Part shown: piece after piece, positions 16,223-25,066 of the stretch
Position numbering within the stretch: position 1 is the first letter of the stretch
Layout of the letters: every line of letters begins with the position of its first letter
Source: Marinifilum sp.
GTDB lineage: Bacteria > Bacteroidota > Bacteroidia > Bacteroidales > CG2-30-32-10
DNA: 39,845 bases
Direction of reading: 5' to 3'
Assembly: GCA_020718065.1 (NCBI GenBank)
Contig: DYDE01000019.1
Span: forward strand, 1 to 39,845
Made by a program: the position numbers and the translations under genes
The notes under the pieces: model-generated
The model's database searches: none
Seen by the model: the letters and a program-made list of their open reading frames with translations, nothing else
Told to the model about the DNA's origin: nothing

Positions 16223-18571
16223 TTACTTTGTAAATATTATTTTACTTCTTTCAACAATTTTATAATTTTCGTTTAATAACTCAATAATATAAATACCACT
16301 TTGCTGAGAATTTGGTTTCCAGATAAATTGCGTTTGTTGTGGTTTAATTTTAAAACTATCTACTGCCTTTCCTGAAGAATTTATTATTCTGATTAAGCCT
16401 TTTGTTTTAATTGAAAAATTTATTGTAAAAGAATCACTTGATGGATTTGGAAAAACATTTAAGGATTTGTTATTAGAAGGGAACTTTTCATTTATAGAAT
16501 TATAGTAATCCCAATCCCAGATAGCAAAAGCATATTCGCCTTTTCTTATACTGTCAACAGAAATATAACCACTCGAATTGTTCCCTGTTCTGGTATAATG
16601 CAGGAACTGCCAGTCCTGATTAGCATTTATTCTGTATAAAATCAATAATGAATCTGCAGAATTTAAAATAAGGCCATTATCAAAACCAGATTTACTATAA
16701 TTAAATTTACCTTTTCCAATTAAGCCAGAAGAAAAAATACCATCAATTTTCCAATAGTGTGAATTTGAAATAATCAAACCCTGAATTGGGGTTTTGAAAG
16801 GATCGGGGGGAACCAGATTATGCTCAGCACGGACAAAAGCGGAATCGTTTATATGACTAACATCAAGGCTAAAATAGGTATCTGCAAAATTCTTTACACC
16901 TGTTGTTTTAACTGTTTGATAATTATCAATTGTAGCATCAGCAATTTTTTCTTCCAGATCAAGAATAACTGCAATTGGAACAAAAGGCATATGAAAAGTA
17001 GCATTTCCTGTTTGTCCCGAAAAACGAATAGTATCAGTAAATTTTTCCCAGTTTGATCCCAAAAACGTTAATTCTGCTTTATTAGAATTTGCATAAGAAT
17101 TATTGCCAAGGTGTTTTTGACGAACAAACACATTTACATCTTTTATGGGTTGACCAATATTGGTAACAACAAACGAATCAACAGAAAAATGTGGAAAACC
17201 TGGAGTAAATACCCATGCATTAAAAAAATCAGTAAGATTAACACCCGTATATGATGAAAAATAATCTCTCATATTTATTGAAGATACATCTTTATAGGCA
17301 TAAAAATTCAGAAAAGATTTCACTGCATTAAAAAACAAAGTGTCTCCTAAATAATTTCTCAAAGTATGCACAACTACAGCACCTTTATCATAAACAGTAC
17401 TTCCATAGGTAATTGTTTCTGGTATCCCATATAATGCAAAATAACCTCCATCTTTAATATGGGTTGACGAAAGAACGTCCTTCATTCTATTGTGCATACT
17501 GGTTTTATAACTTTGTTTCCCATACAAATCTTCTCTGAAAAGTGATTCACAATATGTTGCCCAGCCTTCGTTTATCCACATATCTTCCTGAGTAGAACAA
17601 GTAATGAGATCTCCAAACCATTGATGAGAAAGTTCGTGGGCATATAGCCATTCATAAGAAGAGTTTCCTGTTATACTTGAGTTGGGATAGGCAATATTGC
17701 AAGAGTGTTCCATTGCTCCTTTTGCAGTTCCCACATAGCCAACCCGTTCCCATCTGTATGGACCCCAATATTTTTCAAAAATAAAAAGGATGTTTTTTAG
17801 GTTTGTAAATGAATTTATTGCTCTAATTGAATCAGTGGGTCTTACATAAATTCCTATAGGAATTCTACGATTAATTCCGTTAAAAGTATCCAAAATAGCA
17901 GCATAAGAGCCAACAGCTACAGATGCAAGGTAAGTTGGAATTGTATTATTCATTTTCCAATGATACTCTGTTTTATTTCCACTTACTGGTGTAACAGAAA
18001 TTAAAGTGCCTCCGCAAACTGCTTTATGGTTGTTCTGGACTTTTATATAATAATCATAAGTTGCCCTGTCATTGAAAATATCTAAACAAGGAAACCACCC
18101 TTTACCAAAATTGTGAGGATATGCTTCAAAAGCAACACCAAGATTATAAGCATAACTTGCATCAATATGACCCCCCCCCCAAGCATAAGGCTCTAATTCA
18201 GGTGTTCCATGATAAAACATTCTTAAATTTATAGTATCACTAGTATTTATTGCTTGTGGTAATGTAATATTAATAATAGTATCATTGTAAGAGAATGTTT
18301 GAAAACGAACATTATTAAAAAACATAGAATCAATGGTAAATTTTAACAAGTCGAGTTGAATGTCTGCAGTATTATTTTGCTTAGGAGTTAATCTAAGATT
18401 TGTATTTGCTGTTAGAGTGGCACTTGTAAAATTTATATCCTCTATATTAATGGTATAGTGAATGACATCAAATTCTCTTGTTGTTTTTTTTATTTTCTTT
18501 TGTTGTGCTTCGGTAATATTTATTTGAAAAATAATTATGAAAAGACAACTAATTATAAATTTGAAATACAT
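16223..18571 (-). CDS. Secreted M1-family metallopeptidase with T9SS sorting domain
   Basis: A zinc aminopeptidase of 782 residues, exported by a signal peptide (about 1-22) and a C-terminal T9SS domain (from about 710: LNVFPNPSSDSFTINFS, SGIYIIELLNENY). Zinc site: His312 and His316 in HELSH and Glu335 in WINEGWATY, with catalytic Glu313. The exopeptidase motif, normally GAMEN, is GAMEH (285-289). WFPCLDIF is another M1 landmark. Codons 131-134 (Trp-Gly-Gly-Gly) contain ten consecutive G bases (18171-18180), very unusual in this AT-rich sequence, and a slip of one base would abolish the protein. It sits between mqnC (12 bases upstream) and the OmpA-like gene. The cargo role is probably extracellular peptide breakdown. 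Confidence 0.9.
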   Translation of the reverse strand: MYFKFIISCLFIIIFQINITEAQQKKIKKTTREFDVIHYTINIEDINFTSATLTANTNLRLTPKQNNTADIQLDLLKFTIDSMFFNNVRFQTFSYNDTIINITLPQAINTSDTINLRMFYHGTPELEPYAWGGGHIDASYAYNLGVAFEAYPHNFGKGWFPCLDIFNDRATYDYYIKVQNNHKAVCGGTLISVTPVSGNKTEYHWKMNNTIPTYLASVAVGSYAAILDTFNGINRRIPIGIYVRPTDSIRAINSFTNLKNILFIFEKYWGPYRWERVGYVGTAKGAMEHSCNIAYPNSSITGNSSYEWLYAHELSHQWFGDLITCSTQEDMWINEGWATYCESLFREDLYGKQSYKTSMHNRMKDVLSSTHIKDGGYFALYGIPETITYGSTVYDKGAVVVHTLRNYLGDTLFFNAVKSFLNFYAYKDVSSINMRDYFSSYTGVNLTDFFNAWVFTPGFPHFSVDSFVVTNIGQPIKDVNVFVRQKHLGNNSYANSNKAELTFLGSNWEKFTDTIRFSGQTGNATFHMPFVPIAVILDLEEKIADATIDNYQTVKTTGVKNFADTYFSLDVSHINDSAFVRAEHNLVPPDPFKTPIQGLIISNSHYWKIDGIFSSGLIGKGKFNYSKSGFDNGLILNSADSLLILYRINANQDWQFLHYTRTGNNSSGYISVDSIRKGEYAFAIWDWDYYNSINEKFPSNNKSLNVFPNPSSDSFTINFSIKTKGLIRIINSSGKAVDSFKIKPQQTQFIWKPNSQQSGIYIIELLNENYKIVERSKIIFTK

Positions 18572-18583
18572 AAGGTTTAAATT

Positions 18584-19693
18584 TTAAGTATTAATATTAT
18601 TGGGTGATTCTATAAATTCATATTGCTGATTTCTCAATTGTGGTATAAATCCAGCTTCAACTATAGCTTTTTTAATACCTTCTTCATTAAAATGATAATT
18701 TGCACCTGCAGAAGAAACAACATTTTCTTCAATCATTATTGAACCAAAATCATTAGCTCCGGCATGTAAACATAATTGACCAATGTTTTTTCCAACAGTA
18801 AGCCAGGATGGTTGAATATTTTCTATATTCGGAAGCATTATTCTTGAGATAGCAATCGTTTTTATATATTCATCTCCTGAAACTTTATTTATTTCGGGAT
18901 GTTTCTTTTTTAATACCGTATCTTCGGAATGAAATACCCAAGGAATAAAAGCAATAAATCCTTTAGAAGATGCTGGTTTTTCTGCTTGTACTTCTCTGAT
19001 AAATACAAGATGTTCTATCCGTTCTTCCAGCGTTTCAATATGACCAAACATCATTGTTGCTGATGTTGTAATATTTAGTTTATGTGCTTCGCGCATAACA
19101 TTGAGCCATTCATTGGTTGTGCATTTGTTTTTTGATATTTTGCTTCTAACGTTATCACTTAGAATTTCAGCACCTGCTCCCGGAAGAGAATCTAATCCTG
19201 CATCTGTTAATTTCAAAAGAATTTGTTTATATGTTTTGTTTTCTAATTTGCTGATATGAACAATTTCTGGTGGACCTAATGCGTGTAGTTTAATATCAGG
19301 GTATTTATTCTTGAGTTTCTTAAATAAATCAACATAAAAACTCAAACCAAGTTTAGGATGCATGCCTCCTTGTAACAGCAATTGTCTGCCACCAAGAAGA
19401 TATAACTCATCAATTTTTTCAATATATTCTTCAAAAGTTGTAATATATGCTTCTTCATTGTTTGATTTACGATAAAAATTGCAAAACTGGCATGCCGAAC
19501 AGCAAATATTTGTAATATTAATATTCCTGTCAATTATCCAGGTTACAATATTTTCGGGTTTTATTTTTTTCTTTATCTGATGGGCTATTTGCATTAAATC
19601 GGCTGTTGGAAGTTCATTATATAGAAGAAGTCCTTCTTTGGCAGTTAACATTTCACGATTTAATGCTTTGTCAAGCAGCTTGTTTATTTGCAT
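18584..19693 (-). CDS. mqnC: Cyclic dehypoxanthine futalosine synthase (radical SAM)
   Basis: Radical SAM enzyme of the futalosine route to menaquinone that closes the ring of dehypoxanthine futalosine. At 369 residues it has normal length. The 4Fe-4S cysteines are Cys64, Cys68 and Cys71 (CX3CX2C), with an extra Cys65 beside them. Family blocks: LLLQGGMHPKLGLSFYVDLF, AGLDSLPGAGAEILSDNVR, TSATMMFGHIETLEERIEH, IQPSWLTVGKNIGQ and GANDFGSIMIEENVVSSAG. The LDSLPGAGAEIL and ATMMFGH blocks fit MqnC better than its paralog MqnE, as I recall these families. It is divergent from pepA and heads the mqnC-M1-OmpA cluster; no other menaquinone gene is in the window. Confidence 0.9.
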   Translation of the reverse strand: MQINKLLDKALNREMLTAKEGLLLYNELPTADLMQIAHQIKKKIKPENIVTWIIDRNINITNICCSACQFCNFYRKSNNEEAYITTFEEYIEKIDELYLLGGRQLLLQGGMHPKLGLSFYVDLFKKLKNKYPDIKLHALGPPEIVHISKLENKTYKQILLKLTDAGLDSLPGAGAEILSDNVRSKISKNKCTTNEWLNVMREAHKLNITTSATMMFGHIETLEERIEHLVFIREVQAEKPASSKGFIAFIPWVFHSEDTVLKKKHPEINKVSGDEYIKTIAISRIMLPNIENIQPSWLTVGKNIGQLCLHAGANDFGSIMIEENVVSSAGANYHFNEEGIKKAIVEAGFIPQLRNQQYEFIESPNNINT

Positions 19694-19755
19694 TCCAATG
19701 CTTTTGTTGGGATAGTTTTTAAGAAAATAATCTGCTTTAAATCAAAATTTGATAG

Positions 19756-19763
19756 TATTTTTG
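19756..19763 (+). promoter_or_regulatory. -7 element candidate for pepA
   Basis: TATTTTTG matches TAnnTTTG, 28 bases before the chosen pepA start at 19791. Transcription would begin near 19768. This rules against an in-frame ATG at 19749 being used. No clear -33 TTG at the expected spacing. Confidence 0.45.
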
Positions 19764-19790
19764 TTTTTCATTTCAAAAATACTACATTTT

Positions 19791-21239
19791 ATGCAAACAA
19801 ATATAAGAAAAGCTGCTAAAATTTCGAAAAACGAAAATATTCTTTTATTGGTGGAAGATGTAAAAAAGCTTAGTAAGTTTTCTTTTTCTGAAAAAGAAAT
19901 TGCATATATAAAAACACAAAAAGAAAAAAATGACAAAGATTTTGTTGCAATTAATCAATTTGACAACTGGGTTTTTGTTAAATTTATTAAGAAAGAAAAA
20001 GAACTTTACCAGTTGACTGAGGAGTATAGAAAGTTTGGAGATAAACTGTTATCCAGAATAAATGAAAACAAAATTGAATCAATTGCAATAGTTGATGTTG
20101 AAGGAAAAAACAATATAATTGCTTTGTCTGTTGCCGAAGGTATGGCTTTGGGTAATTATCAGTTTTTAAAGTATAAATCTGTTTTAAAAGACAAAGTAAA
20201 CACCTTGAAAATTATTTCTATTCTATCTGAAAAACTTGATTCGAAAGACATTGAGGATATGAACATAATTGTTGATGCCACATTAAAAGCAAGAACATTG
20301 GTAAATGAGCCAGTTTGCTATTTAAATGCAATAACTCTTTCGTATGAAATAGAAAAAATGCTTAAGGAAACTACTGTTAAAACAGAAATAATGAGCAAAG
20401 CAAAAATTGAAGCTTTAAAAATGGGTGGATTGTTAGCAGTAAACAAAGGTAGTGTTGATCCTCCAACATTTACAATTATGGAGTGGAAACCACAAAAAGC
20501 GATTAATAAAAATCCAATTATTTTTGTTGGCAAAGGAATTGTTTTCGATACCGGTGGTATGAATTTAAAGACCGGTAAAACCATGGAAGAAATGAAATGC
20601 GACATGTCTGGTGCTGCTGCTGTTGCTGGTGCTTTATATGCCATTGCCAAACTAAAATTGAATGTTTATGTTGTGGGGTTAATTCCGGCTACAGACAATC
20701 GTCCAGGAGGAAATGCTTATGTTCCGGGAGATATAATAAAAATGTTTAGTGGTAAAACTGTTGAAGTTCTAAATACTGACGCAGAGGGACGTTTAATATT
20801 AGCTGATGCTTTGACTTATGCTAAAAAATACAAACCAGAACTTGTTATTGATATTGCAACACTTACAGGTGCAGCCCATGCTGCAGTAGGAAAATATGGA
20901 ATAGTTGCTATGGGAGATAAGTCAGAAAAAGAAATGGAACAACTTAAACAGAGTGGACATACTGTTTATGAGCGGCTTGTTGAATTTCCTTTTTGGGAAG
21001 AATATGATGAATTAGTAAAATCGAGCATTGCAGATATAAAAAACATTGGCGGTCTTTATGCTGGAGCTATAACAGCAGGGAAATTCCTTCAACATTTTGT
21101 TGATTATCCCTGGATTCATTTAGACATAGCAGGTCCTAGTTTTAATGATTCTGCTGACAGCTACAGAGGTTCTGCAGGCACCGGTGTTGGGGTTCGTCTG
21201 TTTGTTGATTTTATTAAAAACAAAAGTAAAAAAAAATAA
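19791..21239 (+). CDS. pepA: Leucyl aminopeptidase (M17 family)
   Basis: A cytosolic two-metal aminopeptidase of 482 residues from the chosen start, which removes N-terminal residues from peptides. Metal and catalytic residues match the family at constant spacing: Lys248, Asp253, Lys260 and Asp271 in VGKGIVFDTGGMNLK to MKCDMSG, then Asp330, Glu332 and Arg334 in NTDAEGRLILADAL. I chose ATG 19791 (MQTNIRKAAK) over the in-frame ATG at 19749. The extra 14 residues are hydrophobic and unlike the family, and the likely -7 element falls inside them. Upstream it is divergent from mqnC; downstream are pdxA and murF-alr on the same strand. Confidence 0.93.
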   Translation: MQTNIRKAAKISKNENILLLVEDVKKLSKFSFSEKEIAYIKTQKEKNDKDFVAINQFDNWVFVKFIKKEKELYQLTEEYRKFGDKLLSRINENKIESIAIVDVEGKNNIIALSVAEGMALGNYQFLKYKSVLKDKVNTLKIISILSEKLDSKDIEDMNIIVDATLKARTLVNEPVCYLNAITLSYEIEKMLKETTVKTEIMSKAKIEALKMGGLLAVNKGSVDPPTFTIMEWKPQKAINKNPIIFVGKGIVFDTGGMNLKTGKTMEEMKCDMSGAAAVAGALYAIAKLKLNVYVVGLIPATDNRPGGNAYVPGDIIKMFSGKTVEVLNTDAEGRLILADALTYAKKYKPELVIDIATLTGAAHAAVGKYGIVAMGDKSEKEMEQLKQSGHTVYERLVEFPFWEEYDELVKSSIADIKNIGGLYAGAITAGKFLQHFVDYPWIHLDIAGPSFNDSADSYRGSAGTGVGVRLFVDFIKNKSKKK

Positions 21240-21262
21240 TAAGTTTATAGGTTTTAGGCTTT

Positions 21263-21278
21263 TAGACTATTAGACTAT
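21263..21278. repeat. Tandem TAGACTAT 8-mers
   Basis: Two head-to-tail copies of TAGACTAT lie in the 166-base pepA-pdxA gap. They are preceded by GGTTTTAGGCTTT and followed by AGGTTG. Low-complexity intergenic repeat; no function is evident. Confidence 0.5.
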
Positions 21279-21405
21279 AGGTTGTGAGAAAATAAAAATT
21301 AGTGAAAAAGGAACATGTAGTATTTTACCAAAAATAAACTATTTAAAACGAAAAGATTATATATAAAAAGTAATATTATTAATAAATAAATAAAAAGAAT
21401 AACTG

Positions 21406-22467
21406 ATGATAAAAGAAGAACATATTAAAGTGGGTATAACCCATGGTGATATAAATGGAATAGGCTATGAAGTTATTATCAAAACTTTATTTGAACAAAA
21501 AATTCTTGAATATTGCACACCTATCGTATATGGAGCTTCAAAAATAGCCTCTTATCATAGAAAAATGGTTGAAGTTGGTGATTTTAATTTCAATTTGGTT
21601 AAAAATTCGGAATCTGCAATTGCCAAAAGAGCAAACATCATCAACATTTATGATAAAGATGTTAAAATAGATATTGGGAAATCAACAGAAATAGCTGGTC
21701 AATTATCTTTAATTTCTCTCGAAGCAGCAGTTCAGGATCTGCAAGCAAACAAAATAAATGTTCTGGTCACTGCTCCTATAAATAAAGACAATATACAATC
21801 TGATAATTTTAAGTTTCCGGGACATTCGGAATATTTAGCTCAGAAATTCAGTGTCAATCATAGCGACCACTTAATGCTAATGGTAAGTGACGGATTGAGA
21901 GTTGGTGTAGCTACTGGTCATATTCCTTTAAAAAAGGTTTCGGAAACGTTAACCATAGATCTTATTTTAAAAAAATTAGCGATTATGAATGAATCGCTAA
22001 AAAAAGATTTTGCAATCAGCAGACCAAAAATTGCAATTTTAGGTTTAAATCCACATGCTGGCGACAATGGTGTGCTTGGAACGGAAGAAACAGATATAAT
22101 CACCCCTGCTATTAATAAAGCAAAAGAAAATGACATTTTAGCATTTGGACCTTATCCTTCTGATGGATTTTTTGGTTCTGGTAATTTTTCTAAATTCGAT
22201 GCTGTTTTAGCAATGTATCACGATCAGGGTTTGATTCCTTTTAAAGCTATAACTTTTGAAAGTGGTGTTAATTTTACAGCAGGTTTGCCAATTGTCAGGA
22301 CTTCGCCTGCACATGGTTGTGCATATGATATTGCCGGAAAAAACCTTGCTTCTCCAGAATCTTTTAGGGCTGCTTTGTATTTAGCCTGTGATATTTTTAA
22401 AAATCGCAAACAGGAGTTAGAACTTAATGCCAATCCTTTGAAAACATCTGTTCTTGAAAAAGAATAA
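21406..22467 (+). CDS. pdxA: 4-hydroxythreonine-4-phosphate dehydrogenase
   Basis: An NAD-dependent enzyme of the DXP-dependent pyridoxal phosphate pathway that oxidises 4-phosphohydroxythreonine. At 353 residues it is slightly longer than the E. coli enzyme. The N-terminus has VGITHGDINGIGYEVI, and TAPINKDNI and FPGHSEYLA follow. Metal-binding histidines are His172 (TGHIPL), His217 (NPHAGDNG) and His272 (MYHDQGLIPFK). The next gene, 32 bases on, is murF-alr, whose racemase half uses PLP, so cofactor and user sit together. Confidence 0.95.
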   Translation: MIKEEHIKVGITHGDINGIGYEVIIKTLFEQKILEYCTPIVYGASKIASYHRKMVEVGDFNFNLVKNSESAIAKRANIINIYDKDVKIDIGKSTEIAGQLSLISLEAAVQDLQANKINVLVTAPINKDNIQSDNFKFPGHSEYLAQKFSVNHSDHLMLMVSDGLRVGVATGHIPLKKVSETLTIDLILKKLAIMNESLKKDFAISRPKIAILGLNPHAGDNGVLGTEETDIITPAINKAKENDILAFGPYPSDGFFGSGNFSKFDAVLAMYHDQGLIPFKAITFESGVNFTAGLPIVRTSPAHGCAYDIAGKNLASPESFRAALYLACDIFKNRKQELELNANPLKTSVLEKE

Positions 22468-22499
22468 TTATTAATATCGTCTTTTACTAATAAAACATA

Positions 22500-24992
22500 A
22501 TGAACACTAGGAAGAATTCTATAGAAGAAATATCTCATGTAATTAAAGGAGATTTAATACTGACGGGGAACGCTAACACTGAAATTAATACTATTTTAAT
22601 TGACAGCAGAAAACTATTATTTATTGATAATACTATTTTCTTTGCAATTGCAACCAAAAGAAATGATGGTCATAATTATATCAATGATCTTTATAATAAA
22701 GGTGTCCGGAATTTTGTAGTTTCTAAGACCCCTGATAATATTTCACAATTAAATTATGCCAATATCATTAAGGTTTCTGATACCTTACATGCTTTACAAT
22801 TATTAAGTGCAAACCATCGCAAAAAGTTTGATATTCCTGTTATTGCTATTACCGGTAGCAATGGAAAAACAATTGTTAAAGAATGGTTGTATCAGTTATT
22901 ATGTGAAAGTAAAAATATTGTAAGAAGTCCAAAAAGTTTTAATTCTCAGATTGGGGTTCCATTATCCGTTTGGCAAATGGCTCCCGAACATAACCTTGCT
23001 ATTTTTGAAGCAGGTATTTCTGAGACCGACGAAATGGATAAACTACAAGCAATAATACAACCAACTATTGGAATTTTTACCAACATCGGACAAGCCCATG
23101 CAGAAAACTTCCTTAACTCCAATCAGAAAATAGGGGAGAAATTAAAATTGTTTACTAAGGTCGAAACACTTATTTATTGTTCTGATTATCACGATATCAA
23201 TGAGCGAATTCTTTCCTCGGGTTTGGGGAAAAAAATTAAACTGTTTTCCTGGTCTAAAAAACAAGAAAGCAATGTTGTAATTCAGCATATTAATAAAAAC
23301 ACAAGAAGAACAACGATTATTGCCTTATATGAAAATGCAGTGATCGAAATAAACATTCCTTTTGTGGATGATGCATCTATAGAAAATGCTATTCACTGTT
23401 GGGTAACAATGTTGTGTTTGGGTTACGAAAACGAATATATTCAAAAAAGGATTTCGCAGATCACATCCGTAGCAATGCGTTTGGAGATGAAAGAAGGCAT
23501 AAACAACTGTTCGATAATTAACGACAGTTATAGTTCTGACCTAAACTCATTGAACATTGCATTGGATTTTTTGAATCAGCAAAAACAACATATTAAAAAA
23601 ACAGTAATTTTATCGGATATACTTCAAAGTGGAAGAACCGATGATGATTTATATACTGAAATTTCTTCGATGCTTGTGCATAAAAACATTGACAGAATTA
23701 TTGGTGTTGGAAAAGCAATTTCAAAGAACGCTGATAAATTCCAGATAGAAAAGAACTTTTATTTAACTACTTCTGATTTTCTGAACAATATAAACACTTC
23801 TGATTTTCACAATGAAAGTATTTTATTGAAAGGAGCTAGAATATTTGAATTTGAAAATATCAGCAAATTACTTCAGCAAAAAGCACACGAAACAATACTT
23901 GAAATTAATCTGAATGCGATGGTTCACAACCTGAATCATTATCGTTCTTTAATTAAACCTACAACCAAGCTAATGGCAATGGTAAAAGCTTTTTCTTATG
24001 GAAGTGGTAGTTTTGAGATTGCAAATTTATTACAGTTTCATCGTGCAGATTATCTTGCAGTTGCATATGCAGACGAAGGGGTTGAACTAAGAAAAGCAGG
24101 TATTACACTGCCGATAATGATCATGAATCCAGAGGAATCGAGTTTCGATGCCATTATTCAAAACAAACTCGAACCGGAATTATATAGTTTTAGAATTCTC
24201 AAAAAGTTCTATGAAGCTACATCAAGATACAATCTTGATACAAAAGAAGTATTTCCTATCCATATAAAAATAGACACAGGAATGCATCGGCTTGGATTTG
24301 AAAAGCAAGATTTAACAGAACTTATTGCTTTTCTTAAAGGCCAAAAACATTTGTATATAAAATCTGTTTTTTCGCATTTGGCAGCAAGCGACGAAGCTCA
24401 ACACGACGATTTTACCAACAATCAAATTAAGCTTTTTAGTGAAATGGGTAAAACAATTCAGGCTGCTTTCGATTATCCTGTTCTTTTGCACATACTCAAT
24501 TCTTCCGGTATAAGTCGTTTTCCTGAAGCACAATTCGATATGGTTCGTTTGGGTATTGGTTTGTATGGTATTTCATCTGAAAAAGAAGAACAAAAACTAT
24601 TGCAAAATGTTGGTATTTTAAAAACGATCGTATCTCAGATCAAAAATATTCCCAAAGGAGAAAGCATAGGTTATGGCAGAAAAGCCATTGCAGTAAAAAA
24701 CATGAAAATAGCAATTGTTCCTATTGGATATGCTGATGGATTGAACCGAAAACTCGGCAATGGTGTTGGTAAAATGCTTGTTGGCGGACAAATGGCTCCG
24801 ATCATTGGTGCTGTTTGTATGGATATGTGTATGCTTGATATAACAGACATCAATATCAAAGAAGGAGATGAAGTAATTATTTTTAGTGACAATGTCTCTA
24901 TTAATACCCTGGCTGACAATTTGGAAACCATACCTTACGAAATTCTTACAAGTGTTTCGAGGCGTGTTAAAAGGGTATATTATTACGAATAA
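22500..24992 (+). CDS. Bifunctional MurF ligase / alanine racemase
   Basis: An 830-residue fusion typical of Bacteroidota. The N-terminal part (about 1-455) is UDP-MurNAc-tripeptide:D-Ala-D-Ala ligase. It has an ATP loop TGSNGKTIVKEW (about 118-130), the FEAGISETDEMD and FTNIGQAHAENF blocks, and INDSYSSDLNSLNIAL in the ligase C-terminal region. The C-terminal part (about 460-830) is a PLP-dependent alanine racemase. The PLP lysine is Lys496 in MVKAFSYGSG (most racemases have VKANAYGHG), and the catalytic Tyr is Tyr725 in IGYGRKA. One protein therefore makes D-Ala and attaches D-Ala-D-Ala to the wall precursor. The D-Ala-D-Ala ligase itself is not in the window. Confidence 0.94.
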   Translation: MNTRKNSIEEISHVIKGDLILTGNANTEINTILIDSRKLLFIDNTIFFAIATKRNDGHNYINDLYNKGVRNFVVSKTPDNISQLNYANIIKVSDTLHALQLLSANHRKKFDIPVIAITGSNGKTIVKEWLYQLLCESKNIVRSPKSFNSQIGVPLSVWQMAPEHNLAIFEAGISETDEMDKLQAIIQPTIGIFTNIGQAHAENFLNSNQKIGEKLKLFTKVETLIYCSDYHDINERILSSGLGKKIKLFSWSKKQESNVVIQHINKNTRRTTIIALYENAVIEINIPFVDDASIENAIHCWVTMLCLGYENEYIQKRISQITSVAMRLEMKEGINNCSIINDSYSSDLNSLNIALDFLNQQKQHIKKTVILSDILQSGRTDDDLYTEISSMLVHKNIDRIIGVGKAISKNADKFQIEKNFYLTTSDFLNNINTSDFHNESILLKGARIFEFENISKLLQQKAHETILEINLNAMVHNLNHYRSLIKPTTKLMAMVKAFSYGSGSFEIANLLQFHRADYLAVAYADEGVELRKAGITLPIMIMNPEESSFDAIIQNKLEPELYSFRILKKFYEATSRYNLDTKEVFPIHIKIDTGMHRLGFEKQDLTELIAFLKGQKHLYIKSVFSHLAASDEAQHDDFTNNQIKLFSEMGKTIQAAFDYPVLLHILNSSGISRFPEAQFDMVRLGIGLYGISSEKEEQKLLQNVGILKTIVSQIKNIPKGESIGYGRKAIAVKNMKIAIVPIGYADGLNRKLGNGVGKMLVGGQMAPIIGAVCMDMCMLDITDINIKEGDEVIIFSDNVSINTLADNLETIPYEILTSVSRRVKRVYYYE

Positions 24993-25066
24993 TATTAGTG
25001 GAAAAAAATAATTACTTTTTTAGATTTTCTAAACTTGATTTATTTGAAAAGAGATGTTTATTATAC

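Noticed and set aside
19749-19790. Upstream in-frame ATG giving a longer pepA product
   Set aside because: The extra 14 residues are hydrophobic and unlike the family, and the likely -7 promoter element falls inside them.
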